This document shows positions 54,706-63,944 of a stretch of DNA of 64,000 nt, piece by piece. Position numbers and translations under genes: made by a program. The notes below the pieces were generated by a model. It searched no databases. It was not told where the DNA came from and saw only the letters and a list, made by a program, of their open reading frames with translations. Where the stretch lies: positions 107,063-171,062 of the forward strand of contig NZ_VKDC01000007.1 in assembly GCF_007097395.1 (NCBI RefSeq), written 5' to 3'. This DNA comes from Fulvivirga sp. M361 (GTDB lineage Bacteria; Bacteroidota; Bacteroidia; Cytophagales; Cyclobacteriaceae). Positions within the stretch are counted from its first letter, which is position 1, and each line of letters begins with the position of its first letter.

Positions 54706-55893
54706 CTACGCTGCATGTGAAACGCCAAAATGGATCAGATACCAATCTGCAATATCAGACATCCCCAGGGAGGTAGAGGCCCGATAGTTTTTGACGCCTA
54801 ATGCATGGCGATATTCTTCATCGGTAAGCACCATTTCTAATGCGTTTGCCAGGCTTTCCACGCTTTCAGGCTCAAAGTAGGAGCCACAATAACCCTCAGA
54901 GTCCATGAGCCTTTCCAGATCTCCTAATCGAGGTAAGACAGCCGCTTTTCCATAACTACCCGCCTGATGTAATACACCGGAGCTTCCGGTGGTAGAAGTG
55001 TATGGGAACACTACCACGGTACTTTCTTTGAAAATACGTTCTACATCCTCTTCAGGGACGTATCCTGTAAAGGTAAGATCAGGAACGTGTCGATAGGTCT
55101 CCTGTACCCCAGCCAAATAGCCTGGTACATTGGGGCTGTCCGTTCCCGCGATCACCACCTCAATATTCAGGTCTCTTTTTTGACGTAACTTCTCAACAGC
55201 TTCAATAAGGATTTCCACTTTTTTGTATGTTCCGAATTTACCGAACGTCATCACTTTCAGGGACTCTTTTTTGTCCAACTTATCGAACGAAGGCATTTTA
55301 GGGATATCGAAAGTTCCGTGAGGAATAAGCGCTATATTGTCTTTTTTATACTTGTTTCGAAGTACTTCGACATACTTCTCAATGGTAACGCCTACTACAT
55401 CTGATTGAAGTATCATCGTAGTAAGCGTATTGCCGATCAGTTGATATATTTTTTGCAAAAGCTTGTTGTCTGTGAAACCGGCACTACCTAAGTCTACCTG
55501 CTCAAGAATATTATGTAATAACGTTACGGTATGGTACCCTTTCCATTTGAGCAGCATGGGTGTCATCAATCCAAGCGCCGCAGGTACCTTTTTATCCGCG
55601 AATAAAAGGAACTGCAGGTTAAACAAGACGACATCGGGTTTTTCATGTTTTACCTGGTTGAGGATACTTACCGGGTTTTTCCAGCTATTGAACGACCAGC
55701 AGGGTACGAGCCTTACTTTTCTATGCTCACTTGAGTAAGCGGAATTATCCGGCAGATGATTGGTAAGGACGACTATTTCTCCTACCTCTTCTTTTCGTGC
55801 CAGATGTTTTATTAAGTGATATCCGTACTCGTTTAACGTAACTTCACTGGGCGGATAAGGCGAAACAATAGCTATTTTTATCTTGGTCATCAC
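54706..55893 (-). CDS. Glycosyltransferase family 4 (GT-B fold)
   Basis: A 395-residue glycosyltransferase: KIKIAIVSPYPPSEVTLNEYGYHLIKHLARK, then MTFGKFGTYKKVEILIEAVEKL, and VVFPYTSTTGSSGVLHQAGSYGKAAVLPRLGDLERL, a GT4 donor-site region in which the usual E-x7-E is replaced by a hydrophobic-serine pattern. It probably uses a nucleotide-sugar to build envelope glycan; specificity unknown. Gene-order context (flippase, hydrolase, GT-C, GT2) suggests a polysaccharide locus. Confidence 0.87.
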   Translation of the reverse strand: MMTKIKIAIVSPYPPSEVTLNEYGYHLIKHLARKEEVGEIVVLTNHLPDNSAYSSEHRKVRLVPCWSFNSWKNPVSILNQVKHEKPDVVLFNLQFLLFADKKVPAALGLMTPMLLKWKGYHTVTLLHNILEQVDLGSAGFTDNKLLQKIYQLIGNTLTTMILQSDVVGVTIEKYVEVLRNKYKKDNIALIPHGTFDIPKMPSFDKLDKKESLKVMTFGKFGTYKKVEILIEAVEKLRQKRDLNIEVVIAGTDSPNVPGYLAGVQETYRHVPDLTFTGYVPEEDVERIFKESTVVVFPYTSTTGSSGVLHQAGSYGKAAVLPRLGDLERLMDSEGYCGSYFEPESVESLANALEMVLTDEEYRHALGVKNYRASTSLGMSDIADWYLIHFGVSHAA

Positions 55894-56067
55894 AAAAAAT
55901 CGATTGGTTGGTTATTAAATATATGGCTCAAATACCTTTTGCGAGTATTATTTCGATGAATGGCTGGATGGTGACGATGAAGAGAAAAAGTAAGCAATTG
56001 GCAAAAGAACGGTAAGCAAAGTTTGGGTGGCAAACCGGCATTGGTCCTAAAGCTACATGTTGGAGTT

Positions 56068-57618
56068 TTATAGATAAATTTTGTTAAAATCACTCATTAA
56101 TTGAAAGGCTTTCTTCTTTTTGTTTCTATTGCCAATAAGTCCGAAATTCTTTTGTATGTTTTTTCTCCAGGGTATTTTTCCTACTACATTGTCAGGTATT
56201 TTCCTGAAATCATATAATGTCCAAATGGCATAGGAAATGGTGTTTTCCCGGATTACTTTGGTCAGTTCGGAAAGGTATTGGTATTGATCTTCTTTTGTTT
56301 TTCGGAAAGGATACCACCATGAACTGTAAGAGTGCTGACCCATTTCTTCCAGTAACAATGGTTTATCAAAGTCTGCTTTCAGGTAGGTTGGCAGGTCTTC
56401 CGGAGCTTTATAATAATGGAACGAGTAGTAGTCCACGTCATTTTTTAGCGTGGTGATGTATTCCGGGGAGCTCCACCCAATAGTGACCAGGTGATTCGGG
56501 TCATAGCTTTTGATCCTTTTACAGGTAAATGATAACCATTCCATCACCGTTTCTTTTCCTTTTGATTCAAAATCCAGATCAGGTTCATTTTTGATGTCCC
56601 ATGAAAAGATAGCCGGGTGATCTTTGAAGCGTGTCACAATGCCTTCCGTATGTCGGTCTGATAAGGTCCATTTATTGACATCATAACCTAAGAAGAAATC
56701 GAATAAGGTAATGATCACCTTAAGCTTATGCTTGTGGGCGATATCCAGTAAATTTCCGAGTTTAATGATATACTCTTCCTGTACCTCGGCACCGCCAAAC
56801 TTCTCATAAGGTACAAAAACACGTAACGTATTAAAATGGGCTGATTTGATGAGTCCAAAATCTGAATTGAGCAACGAGGCATTGACATTATCCCAGAATA
56901 AGTGCCAGGGAAAATCAGCAGGATAGTAGTTGATCCCTTTACTGATAAACCTGACATTATCGACCAGGAAGTGCTTTCCTTCCGTTTTCGTACATTCATT
57001 TGATGTTGATACACTCATTGGAATTTCCGTTTCTGAGCGTACTTTATGTCTTATTCTCCAGAAATTATCTTCTAACAGCAGCATAACATCGTAAGAGGTG
57101 GTGTCATAACCGGAAAGAATGAACTGCTCGTTTTCAAAAAGCTGATAATGGCTTATGTTCGTATCCTTAAGTACCACCAGTGTACCGTCCTCTGAATAGA
57201 AATCCAATGTTAGATCATGGGCTATTGTAGTACTTCTTATTTCCTGCTGCTGCTGTTCTGTTTCGAAAGCTGCGAGCATTACTTTATCTCTTGATTTTTC
57301 GGTGAAATGGTCTTTTAAGCCAGCTGTTTTCCTTCCGGCAAGTGTTTCGTTTTGATAATAATAAGAAGCCAGGTAATCTTTGGTGATCTTTTTCAAAGTG
57401 TGTTTTTCCATTTCACGTCCTTCATTTTGCAAAGGCTCCCATGTATACGATGGCTGATACAACAGCTTTGTTTGATTGGCTGGTCGGAATTGAATGATCG
57501 TTTTATCAGCAGTTTTGAAGTAGGCTACCAGCCGGGAGGATACAATGAATAAGATGATGGATATCCCTAGAAAAGAGAGGATCACATAAGTCATATAAAG
57601 TTTTTTGATTTTATTCAT
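56068..57618 (-). CDS. Membrane-anchored clan-A glycoside hydrolase with an NTF2-like region
   Basis: A 516-residue type II membrane protein: anchor helix at residues 8-32 (YMTYVILSFLGISIILFIVSSRLVAYF), an NTF2-like region about 75-195 (ITKDYLASYYYQNETLAG... NFWRIRHKV), then a TIM-barrel hydrolase from about 205 (ISKGINYYPADFPWHLFWDNV). Acid/base Glu345 is in KNEPDL and the nucleophile in LLEEMG (Glu424 or Glu425), 80 residues apart, as in GH5-type enzymes of clan A. The start overlaps the beta-sandwich gene by 4 nt (57615-57618). It could trim or modify a glycan. Confidence 0.8.
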   Translation of the reverse strand: MNKIKKLYMTYVILSFLGISIILFIVSSRLVAYFKTADKTIIQFRPANQTKLLYQPSYTWEPLQNEGREMEKHTLKKITKDYLASYYYQNETLAGRKTAGLKDHFTEKSRDKVMLAAFETEQQQQEIRSTTIAHDLTLDFYSEDGTLVVLKDTNISHYQLFENEQFILSGYDTTSYDVMLLLEDNFWRIRHKVRSETEIPMSVSTSNECTKTEGKHFLVDNVRFISKGINYYPADFPWHLFWDNVNASLLNSDFGLIKSAHFNTLRVFVPYEKFGGAEVQEEYIIKLGNLLDIAHKHKLKVIITLFDFFLGYDVNKWTLSDRHTEGIVTRFKDHPAIFSWDIKNEPDLDFESKGKETVMEWLSFTCKRIKSYDPNHLVTIGWSSPEYITTLKNDVDYYSFHYYKAPEDLPTYLKADFDKPLLLEEMGQHSYSSWWYPFRKTKEDQYQYLSELTKVIRENTISYAIWTLYDFRKIPDNVVGKIPWRKNIQKNFGLIGNRNKKKKAFQLMSDFNKIYL

Positions 57619-58802
57619 TGCACTAAGATTTGTTTATAAGCAATTTGCCCCCCACAATTCAACACTACATCATATAAGCCACGGGTCAGATTAAGCTTTT
57701 CAGGATCAAAAGTTGCTTTACCACCGGCGGTGTATAACACTGTTTTATAATGCTCATCTTTATGGCATAGTGTGATGTTGATTTCTGTATGATCAGGTAC
57801 AAACTGATAGGAAAACCCCTTTATCGGACCTATTTTCATCATACCTTCTTCAAAAGCCACAGGATATGGCTTTACAGATGGCAAATACTCAATACTACTT
57901 TCAGTGCTTTTGGTATAATCTTCAATAAAGGCTTGTACTGTCCATAACATAGCCTCTTTTGGGGCAGGCAGACGAATGGTAGCTATGCCATTTACCATAC
58001 CGGCGGTGGCGTAAGTAGTGGTACCCAGGTTACTGACAATCTTAAAGTATACCAAAGTACCATCGGCGATAATATTCCTCAGCTCGTCTTTTATTACAGA
58101 GGTTTTTATGGCGGTGACCTGTTTTCCGTCTGCATACTTATGGCTGCGATCATATTCCAGGCTAAAGGTTTCGGGACGATTAGGGTATAGTGTGACATTA
58201 AATTCACTGTGGCTGGAACCATGGGAAGCCACCGTAATGACCGGCGTACCGGATTCGTCATCAGAGAAGAACCGGGTATAACTATGTAGTGTTTTGGTGT
58301 TTACCGATCGTTTTTTAAAAGTACGTTTGAACAGGTATTCATAATCTACAGCAGTACCCCGGGGCCATGGGTTGTCCAGTGAATCTACTCCGGTCCCTAT
58401 CACCATGGTAAAATCTTCGCCTCCCGTCAGGATCTGTTTGGGCCCGCAATAGGCTTCTACTAATGGAGCATAACTGGTATCCGGCAGTATGGTAAGCTTT
58501 TCTTCAGACAGTAGTTGGTTTTCGAAAAAAAGCTTTAGCTCAACTTCTCCCGAATGATTCCATAATTCAGAGGAAGTTGGAAATGAGACCACACACTCAG
58601 CGGCATTAGCCTGCCAGCTATGGAGTCCAAAGCTGTGTAGTACCAACAGACGTAAACGGGCGCCTTCCTGTATGTCTATTGCATACGAGATACCGGGCAA
58701 TTTACCTGCTATTTGTCTCTTACCTGTCAATAACATCACATGATGTGCCGGTGATGCGTATAGTTGGTGTGTGATCAATATGATGAATAAGATAACTCTC
58801 AA
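57615..58802 (-). CDS. Secreted beta-sandwich protein, unknown function
   Basis: A 395-residue exported protein with signal peptide MRVILFIILITHQLYAS. It consists of several Ig-like beta-sandwich segments (EVELKLFFENQLLSEEKLTIL; GTPVITVASHGSSHSEFNVTLYPN; DGTLVYFKIVSNLGTTTYATAGMVNGIATIRLPA, the last resembling bacterial Ig-like repeats). No catalytic motif seen. It starts directly behind the stop of the 1030-residue membrane protein (58803) and overlaps the hydrolase gene by 4 nt, so the three are one operon. Confidence 0.7.
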   Translation of the reverse strand: MRVILFIILITHQLYASPAHHVMLLTGKRQIAGKLPGISYAIDIQEGARLRLLVLHSFGLHSWQANAAECVVSFPTSSELWNHSGEVELKLFFENQLLSEEKLTILPDTSYAPLVEAYCGPKQILTGGEDFTMVIGTGVDSLDNPWPRGTAVDYEYLFKRTFKKRSVNTKTLHSYTRFFSDDESGTPVITVASHGSSHSEFNVTLYPNRPETFSLEYDRSHKYADGKQVTAIKTSVIKDELRNIIADGTLVYFKIVSNLGTTTYATAGMVNGIATIRLPAPKEAMLWTVQAFIEDYTKSTESSIEYLPSVKPYPVAFEEGMMKIGPIKGFSYQFVPDHTEINITLCHKDEHYKTVLYTAGGKATFDPEKLNLTRGLYDVVLNCGGQIAYKQILVQ

Positions 58803-61800
58803 TTAAAAAGGCGTTGGGTTCCCTACATAATTATTGAGACTTAAGCTGACCGATGGTACGTCGATCCACCCGGTCATGATAAGATTTCTGTTCCTGTCTA
58901 AAGAGCCTCCCTTATACTTAGCCCTTATGGGTGTATTGTCAAGTCCATTCACTAGTATCTCATCTGCCTGGTAAGCCACGATCTCGAGCCCTTCCAGATC
59001 AGGCCTTTGTTTTCTGAAATCTTCATTCCTTCTGGGTTTGACGCTTTTTTCTACAAAAAGATGGTCCACCCACACTATTCGATTTTGGTTATTATAATAG
59101 GCCAGTAATATTTGCGGGATGGTTACTGTGCCCGTACCCTGGTTGAACAGTTTACCAACGATGTTCCCGTCTTTCATGATGACATCGGTAAAAGAAATGT
59201 CCTTATACAGATCTTGCGTAGTTACGGTGGCGAGCGTTTCCAACTCAAATGAACAGGCCCTTTTTCCCAGGTTTGCTTCTACAAATGTATCGGGGTCAAA
59301 AGGTATGGAATCCTCTTTGTTATAAGTGCCTCCAAGAGATTCAAAGTCGATGCGAAAAGGAGTGATTTCCTTAGGTGCAAGCTTGTGAGTGACATGGAAT
59401 TTTTCAGTGTATTGGATCAGTAGGCTACTATCCGTATCGTATAGTTTAGCTTTTAGACTTATGTCTGCCGGGTAGCTGTCAATATTTTGAAGCATACCCA
59501 CTACTGAATATTTTCCCTGAAAGTATACCAGAGCGGCTTCTAATACATGGAGCACAGGCCTGTCCAGGATGTCGGTATGAAATGTTTCTTCTGTGGTGAT
59601 CTTTTTACGCCCCTGATTCTTAAAGTTCGTGGCATTTGTAAATACAAATTGGTCAGCGGGTATGGCATATTCCAATGGCTCAGCTTGCATTAGCCACTTA
59701 GTCCCTCGTTTTATTAATACATGCTCTTTAGTCCGATGAAAAACTTCCAGTGGAGTGATAAAGGTCAGGTCTGTCTTGATAAAGGCATGATCTGATGTAG
59801 CGCTGACCACAGTGGTGCGAATGTCATCGAGTTTTCCATAAGACTCTACCAAACCATCTGTTACTGATTTTTCGAGCATAAACTGTTGAAGCGTATAGGC
59901 TTCAGGCGAATTCAGGTAGCCGTAGGCTTCTTCAAATTCGCCAAAATCAAGTGCGTTGTAGTAACTTATCACTGTTTTGGAGGGAGTATCTTGTTTGAGA
60001 TTAATGAGGTAAATATTACTGATGATCAAAAAGACAAATAATAGTACCAGGTAAAACCAGTACTTGGACAGAAAATAGGTGATAGGGTGGATGGTCTCTT
60101 TGAGGGTTTCCGGGTTGCCATAACTGTCTCTGTTAACATTTCCCTTGACAATATGATTGATCCAGTGCAGTTGGACATTGAAAAAAAAGGTCATGACAAG
60201 GCATAGCATAGGAACGGTACCCCACATAATTTTTTGATAGATTGGGATATCTTTTTTAGGGAGCAGGGCGGGAAGGGCGCTGACATCTTCGCGTTCCCAG
60301 ACCATAATACCATTGTCAAGTAACTTGACCCGGTGCCATCCGCAGAAATACAGAACCGGATCGTAGAATTTATCATTTGAAAAAATGTATTTCAGATGAT
60401 ACTGTTCCGGGTAGGTCAAAAACTGTTGCAGCGTTCCGATACCCTCACTGCCTTTATATTTAGAGTTCTCCAGGCGTTCAACTGCCCTGGAGGTCAGCTC
60501 AGGGACCCTTCTGGCAGAGTGATAATTACCATCTATGGTAAGTGCAGTAGTATTGGCCGATAACCAGGCCATCTGATCGCCAAAACCAAGTGTGAGGAAC
60601 CTCCATTTATCATGCTTGTCTGTGTTGATAAAATTCAGGAGTGGAGTAATCTCTACCGTCTTGGGCTGAAGAGGTCGAAAATAACTCAGGTTCATAGTAA
60701 ATCCCGCACTGCAGAAAATGGAAATGACCATAACTCCAATGAGAAAATTATATACTTTCCTCGAGTTGTTGCTCAGGATACGGTTTCGTATAGGCCCTTC
60801 AAAAAAGCTCCATAAAAATTCGCCGGTTACGGGTGTAGCTAAAATGGTGGCCCAGAAGGTGAACCGTTCCAACGTTAAAATTGAAAATGCATTTTCACCT
60901 AACAATAGTTTAGGTATTGGGGTAGTACCACCTGTACCAAGTATGAGTAGCAATCCAAATGATAATCCTAAAAATATGTTCCGTTTAGAAAACAGCCGGT
61001 AGGCTATATAAGGCAGCAGTGCCAGCAGAAAACCCCAGGGGATAATGAAAAAGACCAACCCGGAAGAAAAAACCTCAAAGAAGTTATCCCTTGACCCATG
61101 AGGTATAGGCACTTGTGTAATGGGATCGTTTTTAGAATATATCCAGTAAGGGAGTATGACAACTACGGCTACAATGATCACACAAAGGCCTGTGGCAATG
61201 ACACGTGGGAAGTACTTACGGAAGTATTTTATAAACAATAGTACGCCTATACTCCGGTAGCTTCCTGCTTCTTCTTTAGCTCCATCCATTACGGCAGTAC
61301 CCATTAACGGCAGTACGAAAAAAACCATTCCGAAAATAGGTGTAACGTGGTGTGAGCATACGGCTACAGCAATAATGCTAAGCCCATTTCTAAAATAATT
61401 GAGTTTACCATAACGTACCCAAAGGTATATTTCAGGGAGGGCATGAAGTAGCCAGCCAATTCCCAACATCATAGGTAACTGGCCAAACACATGAAAACTT
61501 TCCACTACGGATGGAGTAAACACGGCCACCAGGGCAGTATAGCCTGCTGCCCGGTCATTTCCGGAAATCATTTTTCCGAAGCGATAGGACCCTGTGATGT
61601 ATAATATTATAATGGCATATCCCAGGGCATAGGCGCCGAACTTCAATCCTCCCAGATAAGAGAATAGGGCAATCAACTGGTGCGCCATAGGCGGGTAGCT
61701 GGTCAGGCTGAAACCGGTATACCAACGCATTTCCCAGGGTTCAAACCAGGAATGGGCATAATGATCTGCAAAAAAGACATGTACATACACATCATAGGTA

Positions 61801-61895
61801 TCTTCCAAAGTGCTGAACATGGTGCCTCCATGAAAGAGCAAACCTATGGCAAGCGCCAATACAAGCAGTAAATAGTGGTCCTTTTTGAGCTGCAT
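58803..61895 (-). CDS. Large GT-C-like membrane protein with C-terminal NTF2-like and beta domains
   Basis: A 1030-residue protein. The first about 620 residues hold roughly 12 transmembrane helices and a first periplasmic loop with acidic/aromatic motif YDVYVHVFFADHYAHSWFEPWEMRWYTG, resembling GT-C glycosyltransferases or the PTPS-related membrane family. Residues about 680-790 look NTF2-like (VISYYNALDFGEFEEAYGYLNSPEAY). A beta-rich C-terminus follows (residues 820-1030). It may transfer sugar from a lipid carrier. A TATTTTTG box ends 5 nt before ATG 61895. First gene of the minus-strand operon. Confidence 0.7.
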   Translation of the reverse strand: MQLKKDHYLLLVLALAIGLLFHGGTMFSTLEDTYDVYVHVFFADHYAHSWFEPWEMRWYTGFSLTSYPPMAHQLIALFSYLGGLKFGAYALGYAIIILYITGSYRFGKMISGNDRAAGYTALVAVFTPSVVESFHVFGQLPMMLGIGWLLHALPEIYLWVRYGKLNYFRNGLSIIAVAVCSHHVTPIFGMVFFVLPLMGTAVMDGAKEEAGSYRSIGVLLFIKYFRKYFPRVIATGLCVIIVAVVVILPYWIYSKNDPITQVPIPHGSRDNFFEVFSSGLVFFIIPWGFLLALLPYIAYRLFSKRNIFLGLSFGLLLILGTGGTTPIPKLLLGENAFSILTLERFTFWATILATPVTGEFLWSFFEGPIRNRILSNNSRKVYNFLIGVMVISIFCSAGFTMNLSYFRPLQPKTVEITPLLNFINTDKHDKWRFLTLGFGDQMAWLSANTTALTIDGNYHSARRVPELTSRAVERLENSKYKGSEGIGTLQQFLTYPEQYHLKYIFSNDKFYDPVLYFCGWHRVKLLDNGIMVWEREDVSALPALLPKKDIPIYQKIMWGTVPMLCLVMTFFFNVQLHWINHIVKGNVNRDSYGNPETLKETIHPITYFLSKYWFYLVLLFVFLIISNIYLINLKQDTPSKTVISYYNALDFGEFEEAYGYLNSPEAYTLQQFMLEKSVTDGLVESYGKLDDIRTTVVSATSDHAFIKTDLTFITPLEVFHRTKEHVLIKRGTKWLMQAEPLEYAIPADQFVFTNATNFKNQGRKKITTEETFHTDILDRPVLHVLEAALVYFQGKYSVVGMLQNIDSYPADISLKAKLYDTDSSLLIQYTEKFHVTHKLAPKEITPFRIDFESLGGTYNKEDSIPFDPDTFVEANLGKRACSFELETLATVTTQDLYKDISFTDVIMKDGNIVGKLFNQGTGTVTIPQILLAYYNNQNRIVWVDHLFVEKSVKPRRNEDFRKQRPDLEGLEIVAYQADEILVNGLDNTPIRAKYKGGSLDRNRNLIMTGWIDVPSVSLSLNNYVGNPTPF

Positions 61896-61900
61896 TCATA

Positions 61901-61908
61901 CAAAAATA
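61901..61908 (-). promoter_or_regulatory. -7 box TATTTTTG, possible leaderless start
   Basis: The minus strand reads TATTTTTG, a perfect TAnnTTTG match ending 5 nt before ATG 61895. Confidence 0.55.
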
Positions 61909-62108
61909 CCCTGAGGGCAATGTAAGGGCGTTTTTTTCGATGAATGGTAGAAATTTGGCGGGGAAGAGTCAAAAATGCTTTACCATACGATCAAACCCGT
62001 ATTAGTGCCTCTTAGACTTCTAAGTGATACCCTCTAACGAATCATCATAAAAAGTGTAGCTGACCTCATTTAATTCGCAAATGTGACAGTGCAGAAAATC
62101 GAGAAGAG

Positions 62109-63170
62109 ATGAATCACGGAATAATAATACCATGCTATAATGAATCCAGCCGGCTTGATATCGATAGTTTCCTGGATTATGCTACGAATAATAAGAAAGC
62201 GACCATCTGCTTTGTGAATGATGGCAGTTCAGATGCGACGAGGTCCACTTTGGCGCACATTAAAAATTTCGAAAGTGACAATGTGCATATTTTTAACCTC
62301 GCTGAGAACAGTGGAAAGGCACGGGCTGTCAAAGAAGGGGCGCTCTATCTTTACAATGAAACTGAAGTAGATACCATTGGTTTTATCGATGCAGACTTAT
62401 CTACTGACTTTAACGATTATCATCACTTGCTGGATACGATAGATAACAAAGAGGATATTAAGGTGATTTACGGTTCCAGGGCAAAAAGCGATGACAACAA
62501 TATCGAACGTAATCCCATCCGAAAATTCATAAGTTTTGTAATACGCTACATCATATTACTGATCACGCGGTTGAATATTCAAGACACCCAGTGTGGAGCG
62601 AAGGTGTTTGACAGAGAGCTGGTGCCTAAAGTTTTTAAAGCTAATTTCAGAACCCGGTGGCTATTCGATGTTGAGATACTTTTGCGACTTAAAAGTTTGC
62701 ACGGTGTAAAGAAATTTAAAGCGATGTTTTTTGAGCAACCATTACAAAACTGGGTGCATATGGACGGTTCCAAATTGGGTCTGAAAGACTCCATTAGTAT
62801 CCCCTTGAATTTGATCAATATCTGGCTTATTTATGATTTTTTCCCACCGTTCAAGCCTCATATTAAGCACTTTAAAGACCATATCACCCAACCTTTTGCA
62901 AGGTTTGTAAAACGATCAATGTCTAATAAAGCCGTACAATTAATAGGTTTTCTGTTAGTACTTATTGAATCTGTCTATTTAGTGTTTGACAACTTGTCGC
63001 CAAAATTAATCGAGGTACTTGAAATTGTACGCGTATCATTGTTGCCGGCGTATCTGCTGATCATCGTTTTCGAGCTTTTCAAAAACAGGTTTGGAGATGG
63101 TGCCAAATTCAAAAGATGGGTGGGGAAACTTAAAATGACTTTCAGAAATTTATCCAATCAGAATACCTGA
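62109..63170 (+). CDS. Glycosyltransferase family 2 with C-terminal membrane helices
   Basis: A 353-residue GT2 enzyme: GIIIPCYNESSRLDIDSFLDYA, CFVNDGSSDATRSTL, GFIDADLSTDFNDYHHLL with the DAD metal-binding motif, and RTRWLFDVEILLRL. This is the pattern of dolichol-phosphate-glucose or undecaprenyl-phosphate-sugar synthases. Two C-terminal hydrophobic helices (AVQLIGFLLVLIESVYLVF; IVRVSLLPAYLLIIVFELF). It would make a lipid-linked sugar donor for a GT-C enzyme such as the divergent neighbour. The pairing is inference. Confidence 0.9.
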   Translation: MNHGIIIPCYNESSRLDIDSFLDYATNNKKATICFVNDGSSDATRSTLAHIKNFESDNVHIFNLAENSGKARAVKEGALYLYNETEVDTIGFIDADLSTDFNDYHHLLDTIDNKEDIKVIYGSRAKSDDNNIERNPIRKFISFVIRYIILLITRLNIQDTQCGAKVFDRELVPKVFKANFRTRWLFDVEILLRLKSLHGVKKFKAMFFEQPLQNWVHMDGSKLGLKDSISIPLNLINIWLIYDFFPPFKPHIKHFKDHITQPFARFVKRSMSNKAVQLIGFLLVLIESVYLVFDNLSPKLIEVLEIVRVSLLPAYLLIIVFELFKNRFGDGAKFKRWVGKLKMTFRNLSNQNT

Positions 63171-63294
63171 TCCGTTTTTTACCTTACGGCTGCGGACTGT
63201 TTTTAGATGATCTTTTATACCGTTTAAATAAAGCCGGTTTGCAATCTTATGTTATTGGCTGCAATTTAGAATAGGTATAAAGATCAGATACGTA

Positions 63295-63939
63295 GTGAAG
63301 AGATCGGAAATAGCGTTAGGTAATCAGGCTTTCTTTTTCACGAGGCTTCAATATGAGTCCGGTGATTGGGATGTAGACCAGCGTATGCCTTCCAATCTAC
63401 TTCATTCGCTGGTGGAATACACCACCTTAAAAGTAGATACGCAGGAGAATATTATTCCACTCAGTAGCAGTAAGATCTTTGAATGCCCTTTCTGCTATTT
63501 ATCAGGCCACAAACTGGTACAATTCAACAGAGAGGAGCGAAGTAATTTCCAACGTTATGTGGAAAATGGCGGGTTCGTTTTTGTTGATGATTGTAATCAT
63601 GACATTGATGGGCTATTTGCCAAGTCATTTGAGTCCCAGATAGCACGATTATTTGGCCGGGAAAAGCTAAAGAAAATAGGGAATGATCATCCCATTTATA
63701 CTACCTTTTTTGAATTTGAAAATGGGCCTCCCACCACGTCACAGGAGTTAAATGGCTGGGGCGATGATCTGGTGCATGACTACCTGAAAGCTGTTGAGAT
63801 CAATGACCGTATAGGTGTGCTTTATAGTAACAAAGATTATGGGTGTGAATGGGACTATGATTTTAGAAATAAAAGGTGGTATAAAATTGATAACACGCGT
63901 TTTGGAGTAAACATCGTCATGTATGCACTTACATCGTAA
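63295..63939 (+). CDS. DUF4159 protein
   Basis: A 214-residue protein starting at GTG: FFFTRLQYESGDWDVDQRMPSNLLHSLVEYTTLKV, CPFCYLSGHKLVQFNREERSNFQRYVENGGFVFVDDCNHD, and a C-terminal region ending TRFGVNIVMYALTS. This is the DUF4159 pattern (Rossmann-like; related proteins occur near MoxR/DUF58 genes). No catalytic role established. It follows GT2 by about 125 nt and precedes the GNAT fragment. Confidence 0.85.
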   Translation: MKRSEIALGNQAFFFTRLQYESGDWDVDQRMPSNLLHSLVEYTTLKVDTQENIIPLSSSKIFECPFCYLSGHKLVQFNREERSNFQRYVENGGFVFVDDCNHDIDGLFAKSFESQIARLFGREKLKKIGNDHPIYTTFFEFENGPPTTSQELNGWGDDLVHDYLKAVEINDRIGVLYSNKDYGCEWDYDFRNKRWYKIDNTRFGVNIVMYALTS

Positions 63940-63944
63940 AATTG

